Below, piece after piece: positions 8,158 to 18,164 of a stretch of DNA of 56,481 nucleotides (the stretch's first letter is position 1; each line of letters begins with the position of its first letter). Both the position numbers and the translations under genes were made by a program. The DNA comes from Elusimicrobiota bacterium (GTDB lineage Bacteria > Elusimicrobiota > UBA8919). The notes beneath the pieces were generated by a model. That model did not search any database and was not told the origin of the DNA. It was given only the letters and a program-made list of their open reading frames with translations. The DNA is taken from assembly GCA_040757695.1 (NCBI GenBank), contig JBFLWK010000012.1, forward strand, positions 1-56,481. Direction: 5' to 3'.

Positions 8158-10512
8158 TTATTGTAACAATGTTTTCTGCCAGCACTTTTTTAATTCAAAA
8201 ATATCAGCATCAATTGTTTTTTTGCCAGTACTTCCTGTAACAATTAATCTTTTGGCTTCGGTAACTGTTCCAATTTTTGCAAAAGTATTTCCGCTAAGAA
8301 TTTTGCTGAATTCCTGTTCTTTTTCCTTTTTTACTTCAACAATAAATCTTGAATTGGTTTCTGAAAATAAAATCAGATGGTTAGGTTGATAAGGAACTTT
8401 TGATAAGTTAATTTCTGCGCCTAATTCACCTGAGAAACACATCTCGCTTATACAAACACCAATCCCGCCGTCTGAACAATCGTGACATGATGCAACACAA
8501 TTATTTTCAATTGCTTTTTGTAAAGCGCACATCTGTTTTTTTGCTGTTTTCGGTTCAACCGTTGGTGGAAATTCATTTTTTGTAATACCAACAATATAAA
8601 TTGGGTTCCCTGCTTTTTTTAAATCCATAGTTATACAATTTCTTACATCTTTTACAACAGAAATCGCAGAAATCAAAAGCGTTGGTGGAATGGATACTGA
8701 TTTTTGATTTTTGATTTTTGATTTTTGATTTACTACTATGTATTTATTATTTAAACTATCTTTGCCCGAGATAAACGGTATTCCAAACCCCTTTGCGATA
8801 TTATAACAGGCTTCACACGCTCTTACAAGCCCGCCGAGTTGTTCCGGTTTTTCTAATTCACCCCAACAAAAATTATCTAAAAGTGCTGTTCTTTCTAAAT
8901 CGCCGCCAACTGCGATAATGTTTCTTAATGCCTCATCAATTGCAGATGCCGCCATAGAATAAGAGTCAATTTTGCCATACAGATTTATTCCATTTGAAAC
9001 AACAATACCGCGATAGGAATCAAAAAACGGTTTCAGAACAGTCGCATCTGAAGGCCCATCATTTTTTATTCCTACAACTGGTTTTATTACTGTCTGGGCT
9101 TGAACTTCATAATCATACTGACGGATAACAGATTCTTTTGAGCATACGTTTAGTGATGTTAGGAGTTTTTTTAATGTAGAAACTGGATTTAATGTTTTCG
9201 TGTTTGCGGAAACACGGAAACATTTTTTTTCGGTTTTTGGCTCAACAGCAACCATTTTTTTTGTCGGCACTCCGTTATGCAGAAAATCCATATCAATAGA
9301 GCAGACCAATTCATTTTTATAGAATACTTCCAGTTTGCCTGTATCAGTGAACTCGCCAAGCACAGTTGCCTCTACATCTTCACCAAAAAATAATTCCATT
9401 ATTTTTTCAATATTTTTTCTTGGAACCGCAAGAATTATTCTTTCTTGTGATTCAGAAACCCATATTTCCCAGGGTTCAATCCCTTGATATTTTAATGGTG
9501 CTTTTTCCAAAAATACCTTTGCACCACCTGACAGAATTGCAAGTTCACCAATAGCAGACGAAAACCCACCAGCACCGCAGTCAGTGATTGCGTTGTAAAG
9601 ATTCTTATCACGTGCTTGAAGGATTGTATCTACAAGTTCTTTTTCAACAATCGGGTTGCCTATCTGAACTACGCTTGCAGGTATATTTTTTTCTAACGAT
9701 AATGACGAAAATGTAGCACCGTGAATACCATCTCTGCCTGTTCTTCCGCCGACAGCCAGAATTAAATTATTTGGAACAACTTTTTTGGATATTTTGTTTT
9801 TGGGCATAATACCTATAGTTCCGCAGTAGACCAGTGGATTATATATATAACCATCATCAAAAATTATACTACCATTTGCAGTAGGTATACCCATACGGTT
9901 ACCATAGTCCCTAACACCTGCTACAACGCCATTAAAAATTCTTTTTGGATGCAGAATATTTTCAGGCAATTTTTTATACGGATAATTATATGAGCCAAAA
10001 CAGAAAATATCAGTATTCATAATTGGTTTTGCACCGCAGCCTACACCTAAGATATCACGAATAACACCGCCGATACCTGTCCCAGCACCACCATATGGTT
10101 CTATTGCAGACGGATGATTATGTGTTTCAACTTTGAAAGCAACCGCGTTTCTTTTATCAAACTCAATTACTCCGGCATTATCCTTAAAAACAGACAGACA
10201 CCATTTTTTATTCAGTTCTTCAGTCGTTTTGAAAATCGTTTCCTTCAACAGATTATTATATGTTTTTTCTTTCCATCTTTCCATCTTTCCATCTTTCCAT
10301 CTGTATTTTATTTCAGCAGTTAAAGTTTTATGCTTACAGTGTTCAGACCATGTTTGTGCGAGTGTTTCAAGTTCTACATCGGTTGGATTTCTTTTAAGTG
10401 TTTGAAAATACTTCTGAATTGTAACCATCTCTTCAAGATTTAATGCCAGCAAGTATTTCTTACTAATTTTTTGCAGTTCTGGTTTGGTAGCAGTAAGTAT
10501 TTTAATTTCCAT
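8158..10512 (-). CDS. purL: Phosphoribosylformylglycinamidine synthase PurL
   Basis: PurL makes FGAM from FGAR with ammonia delivered by PurQ, in a complex bridged by PurS. It is the small PurL type (784 residues). It shows LAQTWSEHCKHKT near residue 53, KVETHNHPSAIEPYGGAGTGIGG, the GRTGRDGIHGATF segment and the DCSDGGIGVCISEM half. Three foreign-looking patches are in frame: WKDGKMERWKE from four CTTTCCAT units (10269-10300), FRVSANTK from a palindrome (9199-9216), and NQKSKIKNQKS from four GATTTTT units (8699-8726). The start overlaps the purS stop by 11 nt. Confidence 0.96.
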   Translation of the reverse strand: MEIKILTATKPELQKISKKYLLALNLEEMVTIQKYFQTLKRNPTDVELETLAQTWSEHCKHKTLTAEIKYRWKDGKMERWKEKTYNNLLKETIFKTTEELNKKWCLSVFKDNAGVIEFDKRNAVAFKVETHNHPSAIEPYGGAGTGIGGVIRDILGVGCGAKPIMNTDIFCFGSYNYPYKKLPENILHPKRIFNGVVAGVRDYGNRMGIPTANGSIIFDDGYIYNPLVYCGTIGIMPKNKISKKVVPNNLILAVGGRTGRDGIHGATFSSLSLEKNIPASVVQIGNPIVEKELVDTILQARDKNLYNAITDCGAGGFSSAIGELAILSGGAKVFLEKAPLKYQGIEPWEIWVSESQERIILAVPRKNIEKIMELFFGEDVEATVLGEFTDTGKLEVFYKNELVCSIDMDFLHNGVPTKKMVAVEPKTEKKCFRVSANTKTLNPVSTLKKLLTSLNVCSKESVIRQYDYEVQAQTVIKPVVGIKNDGPSDATVLKPFFDSYRGIVVSNGINLYGKIDSYSMAASAIDEALRNIIAVGGDLERTALLDNFCWGELEKPEQLGGLVRACEACYNIAKGFGIPFISGKDSLNNKYIVVNQKSKIKNQKSVSIPPTLLISAISVVKDVRNCITMDLKKAGNPIYIVGITKNEFPPTVEPKTAKKQMCALQKAIENNCVASCHDCSDGGIGVCISEMCFSGELGAEINLSKVPYQPNHLILFSETNSRFIVEVKKEKEQEFSKILSGNTFAKIGTVTEAKRLIVTGSTGKKTIDADIFELKKCWQKTLLQ

Positions 10513-10969
10513 TTGTTATCCTGTAGTTATGGATGACGGTATTTGCCAGTATTTTTTTGGCTATTAGTTTTAATTCCTTTTTTGATAATCGCGGAATAGA
10601 TTCAAAAAAGTATTTTTTACCCGTCTTTACAAACAGTTCATTACCTATACCCATATCTTTTATTCCAATTTTTACTGTTTCTGCAACGGTATCTGTGACA
10701 CCATTTTTATAATAAACCTCAACTGCCAAACATTTATTTTGTGATTCAAAGTTTATATTTATTACTTGTATAAGCGGGTCAACAAGCAAAGCCGTACAGA
10801 TTTTTTTTATTTTTCTAAAAGAAATACTGCCGGAAATCTTGTATATCTGTGCTATCTTTACAGATAATTTTTTTTTGACGCCCATCGCAAAAATATCTTT
10901 TTTAATTTTTTCTGCTTCTGCATCAAAAACCTTATCCTTACATTTTACAAAAATTTTATATTCAGCCAC
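10502..10969 (-). CDS. purS: Tandem PurS-type subunit of FGAM synthase
   Basis: Classic PurS is about 80 residues; this protein has about 155 and looks like two PurS-like halves. The first (AEYKIFVKCKDKVFDAEAEKI...) has the normal PurS start. The second (VEVYYKNGVTDTVAETVKIG...LANTVIHNYRI) resembles the PurS-like N-terminal region of large PurL proteins. A GTG start at 10969 is chosen because AAAGGAG lies 6-7 nt before it. The longer open frame upstream runs 15 codons further inside purC without a ribosome site. PurS bridges PurL and PurQ; one tandem chain could replace a PurS dimer. The function follows from its position between purC and purL. Confidence 0.85.
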   Translation of the reverse strand: MAEYKIFVKCKDKVFDAEAEKIKKDIFAMGVKKKLSVKIAQIYKISGSISFRKIKKICTALLVDPLIQVININFESQNKCLAVEVYYKNGVTDTVAETVKIGIKDMGIGNELFVKTGKKYFFESIPRLSKKELKLIAKKILANTVIHNYRITNGN

Positions 10970-11786
10970 ATAATCTCCTTTGTGCTTCAAGATACCGTTG
11001 TTTTGTTTTTTGAACAATATCTTCTGGAAGCTCTGGAACTGGCGGCTGTTTATTCCATTTTATTTTTTCAAGATAATCTCTGACAAACTGTTTATCAAAA
11101 TTCTCCTGCGGATTGCCTGCTTGATATTTCGCTTTATCCCAGAATCTTGACGAATCAGGTGTAAGAACTTCGTCAATCAGAATAACTTTACCATCTACTA
11201 TTCCGAACTCAAATTTTGTATCTGCAATTATTATTCCTTTTGATAGTGCATATTCAGATGCTTTCCTGTATAACATTATACTTTTTTCTTTGATAATTTT
11301 AACAATTTCACCTCCTGCAATTTGTTCTGCTTCTGCTTCTTTGATATTGATATCGTGTTTGCCGTCGGGCGCCTTTGTTGATGGTGTAAAAATCGGCTCT
11401 GGCAGTCTTTCTGATTCTTTAAGTCCTAACGGCAATTTATTCCCGCAGACACAGCAATAATTTTGTTGATACTCTTCCCATGCGCTACCTGATAGATAAC
11501 CACGGACAATACATTCAATATCTATTCGTTTGGCTTTTTTTACAAGCATTGTACGACTCTTGAATTCTTCAATATCAGTATCAGCTGAAATTAAATGGTT
11601 ATCAATAATTTCTTTTAAGTAGTCAAACCAGAACAAAGATATTTTTGTTAGAATTTTACCTTTCTCAGGAATCAAGGTCGGTAGAACAAAATCAAAACAA
11701 GAAATTCTATCGGTTGCAACAATCAGCAGTTTATCGTCATCAAATTCGTATACATCACGCACTTTCCCGCGATATAGCAGTTTCAT
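10962..11786 (-). CDS. purC: SAICAR synthetase PurC
   Basis: PurC joins aspartate to CAIR using ATP. The protein (274 residues) starts MKLLYRGKVRDVYE, a textbook family N-terminus. It also has ATDRISCFDFVLPTLIPEKG, RGYLSGSAW, and the DEVLTPDSSRFW signature near the C-terminal third. It includes a CVCGNKL loop between RGYLSGSAW and LPLGLKESE, as seen in the longer (about 290-residue) PurC forms. Its stop overlaps the GTG start of purS by 8 nt. The 105-nt gap to guaA is filled by inverted-repeat copy B. Confidence 0.95.
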   Translation of the reverse strand: MKLLYRGKVRDVYEFDDDKLLIVATDRISCFDFVLPTLIPEKGKILTKISLFWFDYLKEIIDNHLISADTDIEEFKSRTMLVKKAKRIDIECIVRGYLSGSAWEEYQQNYCCVCGNKLPLGLKESERLPEPIFTPSTKAPDGKHDINIKEAEAEQIAGGEIVKIIKEKSIMLYRKASEYALSKGIIIADTKFEFGIVDGKVILIDEVLTPDSSRFWDKAKYQAGNPQENFDKQFVRDYLEKIKWNKQPPVPELPEDIVQKTKQRYLEAQRRLCG

Positions 11787-11800
11787 TCTCTTCGCTCATT

Positions 11801-11890
11801 ACACAGAACTGACACGGAACTCCTGCACGGAACTGAAGCAGAACTGTTCTGTGTCTGTTCCGTGTTTTGTTCCGATTCTATTCCGTGTCT
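11801..11890. repeat. Inverted-repeat element, copy B, between guaA and purC
   Basis: This element is related to the one at 4076-4152. It has ACACAGAAC (11801-11809) with GTTCTGTGT (11846-11854), and ACACGGAAC (11812-11820) with GTTCCGTGT (11857-11865), followed by further TTCCG and GTGTCTAT units. It starts immediately after the guaA stop codon and reaches to 15 nt before purC. Two related copies in one cluster point to a dispersed element. Confidence 0.75.
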
Positions 11891-11891
11891 A

Positions 11892-13418
11892 TCATTCCCA
11901 TTCTATTGTTGCAGGTGGTTTTGAGGTAATATCATAAACCACTCTATTCACGCCTTTTACTTCGTTCACAATTCTGGTTGATATTTTTTCAAGTAATTGA
12001 TATGGAACTCTTGAAAAATCAGCAGTCATTCCATCAGTACTTTCAACTATTCTTATAGTAATCACATTTTCATAACTGCGTCTATCACCTTTAATCCCGA
12101 CGGTTTTCACAGGTAAAAGAATTGCAAACGATTGCCATACTTTATAGTAATACCCTGACTTTTTCATTTCATCAATCAATATATAGTCGGCATCTTTCAA
12201 AATTTTCAATTTTTCTTCTGTTATCTCACCAATAATTCTTATTGCTAATCCAGGACCTGGAAATGGCTGCCGATAAACAATCTCATTTGGTAACCCAAGT
12301 TGTTTTGCAATAGTTCGGACTTCATCTTTGAATAAAAACTTCAGTGGCTCAACAAGTTCAAGGTTCATTTTTTCAGGTAGCCCGCCTACATTATGGTGTG
12401 ATTTTATTTTTGAAGATGGTCCTTTCACAGGTTGAGATTCAATCAAATCAGGATATAATGTTCCCTGTGCTAAAAATTTTGCATCTTTAATTTTTTTTGC
12501 CTCTTTTTCAAATACTTCTACAAATAGTCGTCCAATAATTTTCCTTTTTCGTTCAGGATTTGTAACATATTTCAATTTTTTTAGAAAAACTTTTTGGGCC
12601 TCAACAAAATGGATTTCAAGACGGAATTTCTTACCAAATATATTCCGTATTCGTTCGGGCTCTTCTTTTCGCAACAGCCCGTTATCTACAAAGATAGGAA
12701 TAACATTTTTACTAATTGCCTTTTTTAATATCATCGCAGTAGTTGAAGAATCTACACCACCTGAAAGCCCGCATATAACTTTGGAATTCTGAACCTTCTT
12801 TCTTATTTCGGTTATTTCCTGGCTGATAAATGATTTCAAGTTCCAATCTTTTTTTGATTTGGCTATATTAAAAACAAAATTCTCAAGTAGTTTTTTACCA
12901 TATTCTGTATGAACAACCTCGGGATGGAATTGAACACCATACAGGTTTCTGTTGAGATTCATAAACGCTGCATATTCAATATTTTTTGTTTCTGCTATTT
13001 TAACAAATCCTTTTGGTAATATTTTTATTCTATCAGAATGGCTCATCCATACATTGAATTGTTTCGGTAACCTGTGAAAAAGCAGATTCTTTCTGTCAAC
13101 ACAGATTTCTGACTTCCCGTATTCTTGTAATTTTCCATTTACAACTTTACCGCCAAATATCTTTGCCAGAAGTTGCATTCCGTAACATATACCTAACACA
13201 GGAATTCCTAAATTGAAAATATAAGTGTCACAAGTAGGTGAATTTTTTGAAATAACAGACGCAGGTCCGCCTGACAGTATAATTCCGGAAGGTGACTTTT
13301 TCAGCAGTTCAACACTACAAGTATTATATGGCAGAATTTCAGAGAATACATTTAATTCTCTAATTCTTCTTGCAATAAGTTGGGTATATTGAGACCCAAA
13401 GTCCAGTATTACAATCAT
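11892..13418 (-). CDS. guaA: GMP synthase (glutamine-hydrolysing) GuaA
   Basis: GuaA converts XMP to GMP. The N-terminal class I glutaminase has LSGGPASV and GICYGMQ with Cys78, and QFHPEVVHT carries the His-Glu pair. The ATP pyrophosphatase domain has [14 protein letters not shown] near residue 215. The C-terminal dimer domain ends KPPATIEWE, the exact family end. The length of 508 is normal. It overlaps guaB by 4 nt, so the two steps from IMP to GMP are translationally coupled. Confidence 0.97.
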   Translation of the reverse strand: MIVILDFGSQYTQLIARRIRELNVFSEILPYNTCSVELLKKSPSGIILSGGPASVISKNSPTCDTYIFNLGIPVLGICYGMQLLAKIFGGKVVNGKLQEYGKSEICVDRKNLLFHRLPKQFNVWMSHSDRIKILPKGFVKIAETKNIEYAAFMNLNRNLYGVQFHPEVVHTEYGKKLLENFVFNIAKSKKDWNLKSFISQEITEIRKKVQNSKVICGLSGGVDSSTTAMILKKAISKNVIPIFVDNGLLRKEEPERIRNIFGKKFRLEIHFVEAQKVFLKKLKYVTNPERKRKIIGRLFVEVFEKEAKKIKDAKFLAQGTLYPDLIESQPVKGPSSKIKSHHNVGGLPEKMNLELVEPLKFLFKDEVRTIAKQLGLPNEIVYRQPFPGPGLAIRIIGEITEEKLKILKDADYILIDEMKKSGYYYKVWQSFAILLPVKTVGIKGDRRSYENVITIRIVESTDGMTADFSRVPYQLLEKISTRIVNEVKGVNRVVYDITSKPPATIEWE

Positions 13419-14578
13419 TTTCCCATCCCAACACCTTGTTTTTTCTGTAGAATTTTGCCTTCGTGTTTTATTTCAGGTGCAAGTATAATTTCAACCTTTT
13501 GCATCTCTTTTATATTTTTTGCACCGAGTGAACCCATACTGGTTTTTAAGGCACCAACCAGATTTTGTGTGCCATCGTCAGTTTTTGCTGGTCCAAATAG
13601 TATCTCTTCAAGTTTTCCAGAGATACCAACATATATACCTGTTCCTCTGGGCAGATTCTTATGCGAGGTTGCCATGCCCCAATGCCAGCCGCGACCTGGC
13701 GATTCTTCTGCACGGGCAAACCCGCTGCCAATCATCACAGCATCACTTCCACAAGCGAATGCTTTACAAATATCGCCACCAGTTATCATTCCACCATCAG
13801 CAATTACAGAAACATATCTTCCTGTAGTTTTGTAATAGGAATCTCTCGCAGATGCGCAATCAATAATTGCTGTAACCTGTGGGACACCTATTCCCAAAAC
13901 ACCTCTTGTTGTACAGGCAGCACCAGGACCGACACCAACCAGAATACCACAGCAGCCGGTTTCCAATAGTTCAAGTGCTGCATTGTATGTGACTGTATTT
14001 CCAATAATAACAGGGATTTTAACTGAACTACAGATTTTTTTTAAGTCAATCGTTTGCTGTCTTGTAGAAATAAACTTTGCAGTTGTAACTGTTGACTGTA
14101 TTACAAAAATATCACAGCCGGCTTCTTCAGCAATTTTTGAATATCGTTCGGCATTTTTGGGAATTGTTGAGACAGCAGCAATCCCGCCTCTTTTTTTTAT
14201 TTCGCTTATTCGTTTTGATATTAGTTCTTCTTTTACTGGCTGTTTGTAAATTTCCTGAATAATTTCGGTTGAATTTTTTTTTCTACAAGCATCTTTGATT
14301 TTTCTAATTACTTGTTGTGTGTTTTTATATCTTGTCTGGACACCATCTAAATTAAGCACTGCCAAACCACCGAGTTTGCTAAAGGCGTCTGCAAACTTTA
14401 CATCCACCACACCATCCATTGCAGACGCTAAAAACGGAATTTTTAATTCTATATTCCCGATTTTTGTGGAGATATCTACATCATCAATATCTACCGTCAC
14501 AGTTGACGGCACAAGTGCTATCTCATCAAACCCGTAAGCCCGTTTTATTTCTTTCTCTCTGCCTATAAAAAACGCCAT
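13415..14578 (-). CDS. guaB3: IMP dehydrogenase, GuaB3 type without CBS domains
   Basis: This protein oxidises IMP to XMP, the step before GuaA. The 387-residue form lacks the CBS pair of ordinary GuaB. It matches the GuaB3 family in order of motifs: [25 protein letters not shown]-like, [15 protein letters not shown] with the catalytic Cys, IADGGM and [12 protein letters not shown]. GuaB3 is best known from actinobacteria and cyanobacteria, and its presence as the partner of guaA argues that it is a working enzyme here. I chose the ATG at 14578, preceded by GAGAGGG. A GTG five codons earlier overlaps the thyX stop and is less likely. Confidence 0.9.
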   Translation of the reverse strand: MAFFIGREKEIKRAYGFDEIALVPSTVTVDIDDVDISTKIGNIELKIPFLASAMDGVVDVKFADAFSKLGGLAVLNLDGVQTRYKNTQQVIRKIKDACRKKNSTEIIQEIYKQPVKEELISKRISEIKKRGGIAAVSTIPKNAERYSKIAEEAGCDIFVIQSTVTTAKFISTRQQTIDLKKICSSVKIPVIIGNTVTYNAALELLETGCCGILVGVGPGAACTTRGVLGIGVPQVTAIIDCASARDSYYKTTGRYVSVIADGGMITGGDICKAFACGSDAVMIGSGFARAEESPGRGWHWGMATSHKNLPRGTGIYVGISGKLEEILFGPAKTDDGTQNLVGALKTSMGSLGAKNIKEMQKVEIILAPEIKHEGKILQKKQGVGMGK

Positions 14579-14589
14579 ATTTTTCCCTC

Positions 14590-15207
14590 TCACCCCTTTA
14601 TAATTGTTCTTTCTTTTTCATCAATGACAAAATCACCAAATACAGATGGCGCTTTTTGTCTGATAATTTTTAGCAGTTCAATACATACCTCTCGGATTTC
14701 CCATTGTGCTCGTTTAGAACCACGAACTTCAAATATATGCCTTAACTCTCGGAAATTTGTTGAGAAAACTATTTCGCTACAACATGCATTAGGCAGAATA
14801 TATCGGGCGTCTTCATTTGGGATATTCAGTGATTGGAGTCTTGTGTAGATATCTCTTGCATTTTCTAAAAAGTTGTCATATAACTTTTTTGCTTCATCAT
14901 TATTTTTAATTTTTTCAGGTGTTATGTATGTAAAATTTTTTTCGTTAACATAGCGCTGTGACTGCTGTGAAAATGCACACAGCCTGTGCCTAACAAGCTG
15001 ATGTGTGAATGCCCGCGAGACATCTTTAAGCCGAAATGTTACATACGCATGCTCCAAGACAGATGTATGCCCTGCTTTTATTAAGCCCTGTATAAACCTT
15101 TTTTCAGATCCTGCTGTTTTTTTATCAAACGACATATAACATGTTCTTCCCGCGTTCTCAACCAATTTTTCTGCATCTGGTGTAATTGCCAAAAGTTCTA
15201 TCAGCAT
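14590..15207 (-). CDS. thyX: Flavin-dependent thymidylate synthase ThyX
   Basis: ThyX makes dTMP from dUMP with FAD, NADPH and methylene-THF. The signature RHRX7S is present as RHRLCAFSQQS, followed by QRYVNEKNF. The protein also has GHTSVLEHAYVTF and the C-terminal RELRHIFEVRGSKRAQWEIRE. At 205 residues it is slightly short but complete. A clear AAGGAGG precedes the start. It follows dut, which supplies dUMP, with a 136-nt gap that holds two palindromes. Confidence 0.95.
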   Translation of the reverse strand: MLIELLAITPDAEKLVENAGRTCYMSFDKKTAGSEKRFIQGLIKAGHTSVLEHAYVTFRLKDVSRAFTHQLVRHRLCAFSQQSQRYVNEKNFTYITPEKIKNNDEAKKLYDNFLENARDIYTRLQSLNIPNEDARYILPNACCSEIVFSTNFRELRHIFEVRGSKRAQWEIREVCIELLKIIRQKAPSVFGDFVIDEKERTIIKG

Positions 15208-15244
15208 AGAATTATCCTCCTTCGCCTTGTCCCTAAAAATTTTG

Positions 15245-15276
15245 ATAGTTGCTCATTTAGCTAAATGAGCAACTAT
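15245..15276. repeat. Perfect 32-bp palindrome between dut and thyX
   Basis: The core GCTCATTTAGCTAAATGAGC (15251-15270) is extended by ATAGTT and AACTAT to a 32-bp perfect palindrome. The same 20-mer recurs at 43243-43262 upstream of the porin gene, so it is a dispersed family. In RNA it would form a strong hairpin about 40 nt before thyX. Confidence 0.85.
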
Positions 15277-15308
15277 TGTTAATAATTTACCGACGAGCCA
15301 TATTTTTC

Positions 15309-15336
15309 ATTTTCTCATTTAGGCAAATGAGAAAAT
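15309..15336. repeat. Second palindrome (variant core) between dut and thyX
   Basis: Arms ATTTTCTCATTT and AAATGAGAAAAT of 12 bp flank an AGGC loop. The inner CTCATTTA..AAATGAG core resembles the neighbouring palindrome at 15245-15276. It lies 8 nt after the dut stop codon and might act as a processing or weak termination site. Confidence 0.75.
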
Positions 15337-15343
15337 AACCTTA

Positions 15344-15772
15344 TTATCCAGTTGAGCCAAACCCTCCACTGTCTCTTTTTGTTTTATTTAATTTTTTTAC
15401 TTCTTGCCATACAATTTTTTCTATTTTACAGAGCGCAGCCTGTGCGATTCTTTCTCCTTTTTTTATACTGACATTTTTGTCTGTACTGTTATACAGAATC
15501 ACACAGACCTTACCTCTGTAGCCCGCATCAATCGTTCCCGGCGTATTCAACACTGTCACTCCTTTTTTTAATGCCAGTCCACTTCTTGGTCTTATCTGGA
15601 GTTCATAACCCAAAGGCACTGCTACCTTTATACCTGTTGGTACAAGTTCTCTTGAAAATGGTTTAATGATTACATCTTTCTTTGCATTTATTAAATCAAC
15701 ACAGGAATCGCCACTATGCTGATATTGTGGCAAGTTGAGATTTTTCCGGCATCTCAATATTTTTACGAGCAT
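15344..15772 (-). CDS. dut: dUTP diphosphatase Dut
   Basis: Dut hydrolyses dUTP to dUMP, protecting DNA and feeding ThyX. The trimeric dUTPase motifs are visible: SGDSCVDL (motif 1), RPRSGLALKKG (motif 2), NTPGTIDAGYRG with the catalytic Asp (motif 3), GERIAQ (motif 4) and the C-terminal RDSGGFGSTG (motif 5). Length 142 is typical. The family N-terminus (VKILR...LPQYQHSGD) needs the start at 15772. The gene therefore overlaps nrdD by 59 nt in another frame, unusually long for this cluster. Confidence 0.95.
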   Translation of the reverse strand: MLVKILRCRKNLNLPQYQHSGDSCVDLINAKKDVIIKPFSRELVPTGIKVAVPLGYELQIRPRSGLALKKGVTVLNTPGTIDAGYRGKVCVILYNSTDKNVSIKKGERIAQAALCKIEKIVWQEVKKLNKTKRDSGGFGSTG

Positions 15773-18164
15773 CGTTTTCCTCCACCGAATAAATTCCTTT
15801 ATGTCTGTCTTTTAACTCACCTAATTTTGATTTATTCCAGTTTGATATTCTTGAATAATATCCGACGATTCTTGTAATTTGATAAACATTTTGGGAACCG
15901 CATCTTAAACAATTACTCTTTAGTCCGCGAACCGTTCTGCAACAATCCTCGCAGACAGTAAACTCTGGTGAGATTGTGAGTTGGGCACATTTTGTATTTT
16001 GCCAGGTTTTTTTAACAAGTGCAAAAATTGAAGATGAATGCGGTTTTTGTTCGCCTATGAATGCATGGATAATAGCACCGCTTTCTATAAGCGGATGAAA
16101 CTGACTTTGTTTTATTATCCTATCAATAAGCCCAATAGGTGCATTCGCAGCAAAATGGATACTGTTTGTATAATAATACTCGTCGCGGTTTATATCACCT
16201 TTTATAACCTCTTTTGCCTGTGTATACTTTTGGAGGTCAACCTTTGATAGTCGTCTTGCAGCAGATTCTGCCGGGCTTTCTTCAAGCGAGAATTTCAGGT
16301 TGTATTTTTTTTCGTATTCTTTTGTTTTCAGATACATAAAAGAAACTATTTTTAAGCCCAGTTGAAACGCGCTCTCATCTTCGTGGAGTTGTTTTCCTGT
16401 TATGTACTGAACACATTCATTGAGTCCAATTATACCTATTATATATGTTGCTTTTTCCAAGTCAACATACGGTCTGCCATCAGATGCATTTTTTCCTATT
16501 TGATAGAGTGGCATTTCTTCAGATGTGCTAATTTTTTTCACAAACGATTTTTTTTGGAGATGCGCTTTTACACACAACGCTATATCTTCCTCAATTTCAG
16601 TTAACAGTTTATCAGTATTTCCCTTCCCAGCCCGATATGCTGTCTGCGGAAGATTAACTGTAACATTTTGGAACCCACAGAACCGCATTGATTCTGGATG
16701 CTCAATCATATAATTATCTTTTATTTGTGTCCGCAGACGACAGCAGGCAGAAAGTGTAACCTCATCTCTATCAAATATAAAATATGGTGTTCCGTTTTCT
16801 GACGCAACAAGGCATGCGTATTCCAGAATTTTTTTTTGGTTCTCGTCTGTAAAAGTTTCTTCATTTATATGTAAATCACATTTCGGAAATGCAAACACAT
16901 TGCCGTATCTATCGCCTCTACGCCATACCTCTAAAAGTGCCATTGCGAACATCTGTGCTGTTTTTTCATAATCACTGTAAGTTCTGCCTGTATATTGTCC
17001 ACCCGGACCGATTGCCTGTATATTTTTGAGATATGATGGCACACCAGTATGGATATTAGCGTCTAAAAACAAAACCTGTCCACCACGCGAGAATGCCGAC
17101 TGAGAAAGTGAAAAGATAAGATACTGTGCTTCTTGAAGCATTTCTTCGTAACTTAACCCGACAAGATACGGTGCATAAAAGACATTTAAATAACCAATCC
17201 CGAGTGCACCTGCATAATACGCCTGCATAGAAGCAAGAAATGTATTAAGATGTCCTGTAAGCGTTCTTGCGTGTTTTGCAGAACTGGAGATAACATCAAG
17301 ATTTTCCAATGCAAGTCCATATTTTTTTATGTATTCTAAAGAATGACTTGAACAATAAACTCTTGTAGGATAGCCTAAATCATGTATATGGATACGACCT
17401 TCTAAATGGGCATCAGAAACATCACGCGAAAAAATATTGTTCAATGCATACTGTTTAAGTATTATCTCTGCAACTGATAGATTTATTGCTTCAGGATTAT
17501 GCGAGGTAACATTTGAGTTTTCTTTCCCTTTGGAGAATACAATCTGTTCTAAATTATAGGTTGGGATTCCAAGTGATGTCTGTTTTTTTATTTTTGCTGA
17601 GAAACCTAAAGCAAAAAGTTCGTTATCAACTAGTTCTCTTAAAAGCGAAGTTGTAATTTTACTAATAGTGGACATTATTACTTTTTTTTCTATATTATTT
17701 GCAATTTTACGAGCATCATTATGTGGGATTCTGGCTTCTTTTACAAGTGCGTCAATAATTTTTGTTTTATCCCACGAGGATGTCTCTTCTTCAAGTTCTG
17801 CCTGAACAAGAAGCGACAAGTCGGTTGAATCCGCTTTTTCTTTTCGTTTCGCTACTTTTAATTGTTTTCGGATTTCGTTTTTTTTAACCCGTCTTCTATG
17901 ATATGCCTGAAATGTTTGTTCGTATCGCCCGTCAATAAGAACTCTTTCAACTGCATCGCTTATTATCTGCGTTGTAATTGTTTCGCCAGGCAGAAAATTT
18001 GTTTTTAGGTATTTTGCAACATTGCTAACGATTTTTTTGATTTCTTCCTTACTTTCACAGCCACCTTCTTTACTTGCACGGTTGAGTGCTGTAAAGATTT
18101 TTTGTTCATCTGCCAACTCAAAGGTATTATCCTTCTTTTTTACATAACTGAAGTACTTCTGCAT
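15714..18164 (-). CDS. nrdD: Anaerobic ribonucleoside-triphosphate reductase NrdD
   Basis: NrdD is the class III glycyl-radical enzyme that makes dNTPs without oxygen. The N-terminus is an ATP-cone domain (residues 1-95), which senses ATP/dATP. The catalytic core follows, and a C-terminal zinc site has CEDCCRTVRG plus CLRCGSQN. The glycyl-radical loop is RIVGYYSRISNWN. I chose the Met at 18164, preceded by GGAGGG, over an ATG nine codons upstream. It overlaps the activase gene by 38 nt. The extra tail after the radical loop (about 35 residues) is coded where dut begins. Confidence 0.95.
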   Translation of the reverse strand: MQKYFSYVKKKDNTFELADEQKIFTALNRASKEGGCESKEEIKKIVSNVAKYLKTNFLPGETITTQIISDAVERVLIDGRYEQTFQAYHRRRVKKNEIRKQLKVAKRKEKADSTDLSLLVQAELEEETSSWDKTKIIDALVKEARIPHNDARKIANNIEKKVIMSTISKITTSLLRELVDNELFALGFSAKIKKQTSLGIPTYNLEQIVFSKGKENSNVTSHNPEAINLSVAEIILKQYALNNIFSRDVSDAHLEGRIHIHDLGYPTRVYCSSHSLEYIKKYGLALENLDVISSSAKHARTLTGHLNTFLASMQAYYAGALGIGYLNVFYAPYLVGLSYEEMLQEAQYLIFSLSQSAFSRGGQVLFLDANIHTGVPSYLKNIQAIGPGGQYTGRTYSDYEKTAQMFAMALLEVWRRGDRYGNVFAFPKCDLHINEETFTDENQKKILEYACLVASENGTPYFIFDRDEVTLSACCRLRTQIKDNYMIEHPESMRFCGFQNVTVNLPQTAYRAGKGNTDKLLTEIEEDIALCVKAHLQKKSFVKKISTSEEMPLYQIGKNASDGRPYVDLEKATYIIGIIGLNECVQYITGKQLHEDESAFQLGLKIVSFMYLKTKEYEKKYNLKFSLEESPAESAARRLSKVDLQKYTQAKEVIKGDINRDEYYYTNSIHFAANAPIGLIDRIIKQSQFHPLIESGAIIHAFIGEQKPHSSSIFALVKKTWQNTKCAQLTISPEFTVCEDCCRTVRGLKSNCLRCGSQNVYQITRIVGYYSRISNWNKSKLGELKDRHKGIYSVEENDARKNIEMPEKSQLATISA

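Noticed and set aside
13380-13835. Plus-strand open frames of 102-151 codons over guaB3
   Set aside because: They are antisense to a conserved enzyme with complete motifs, and their composition is that of a reversed guaB frame.
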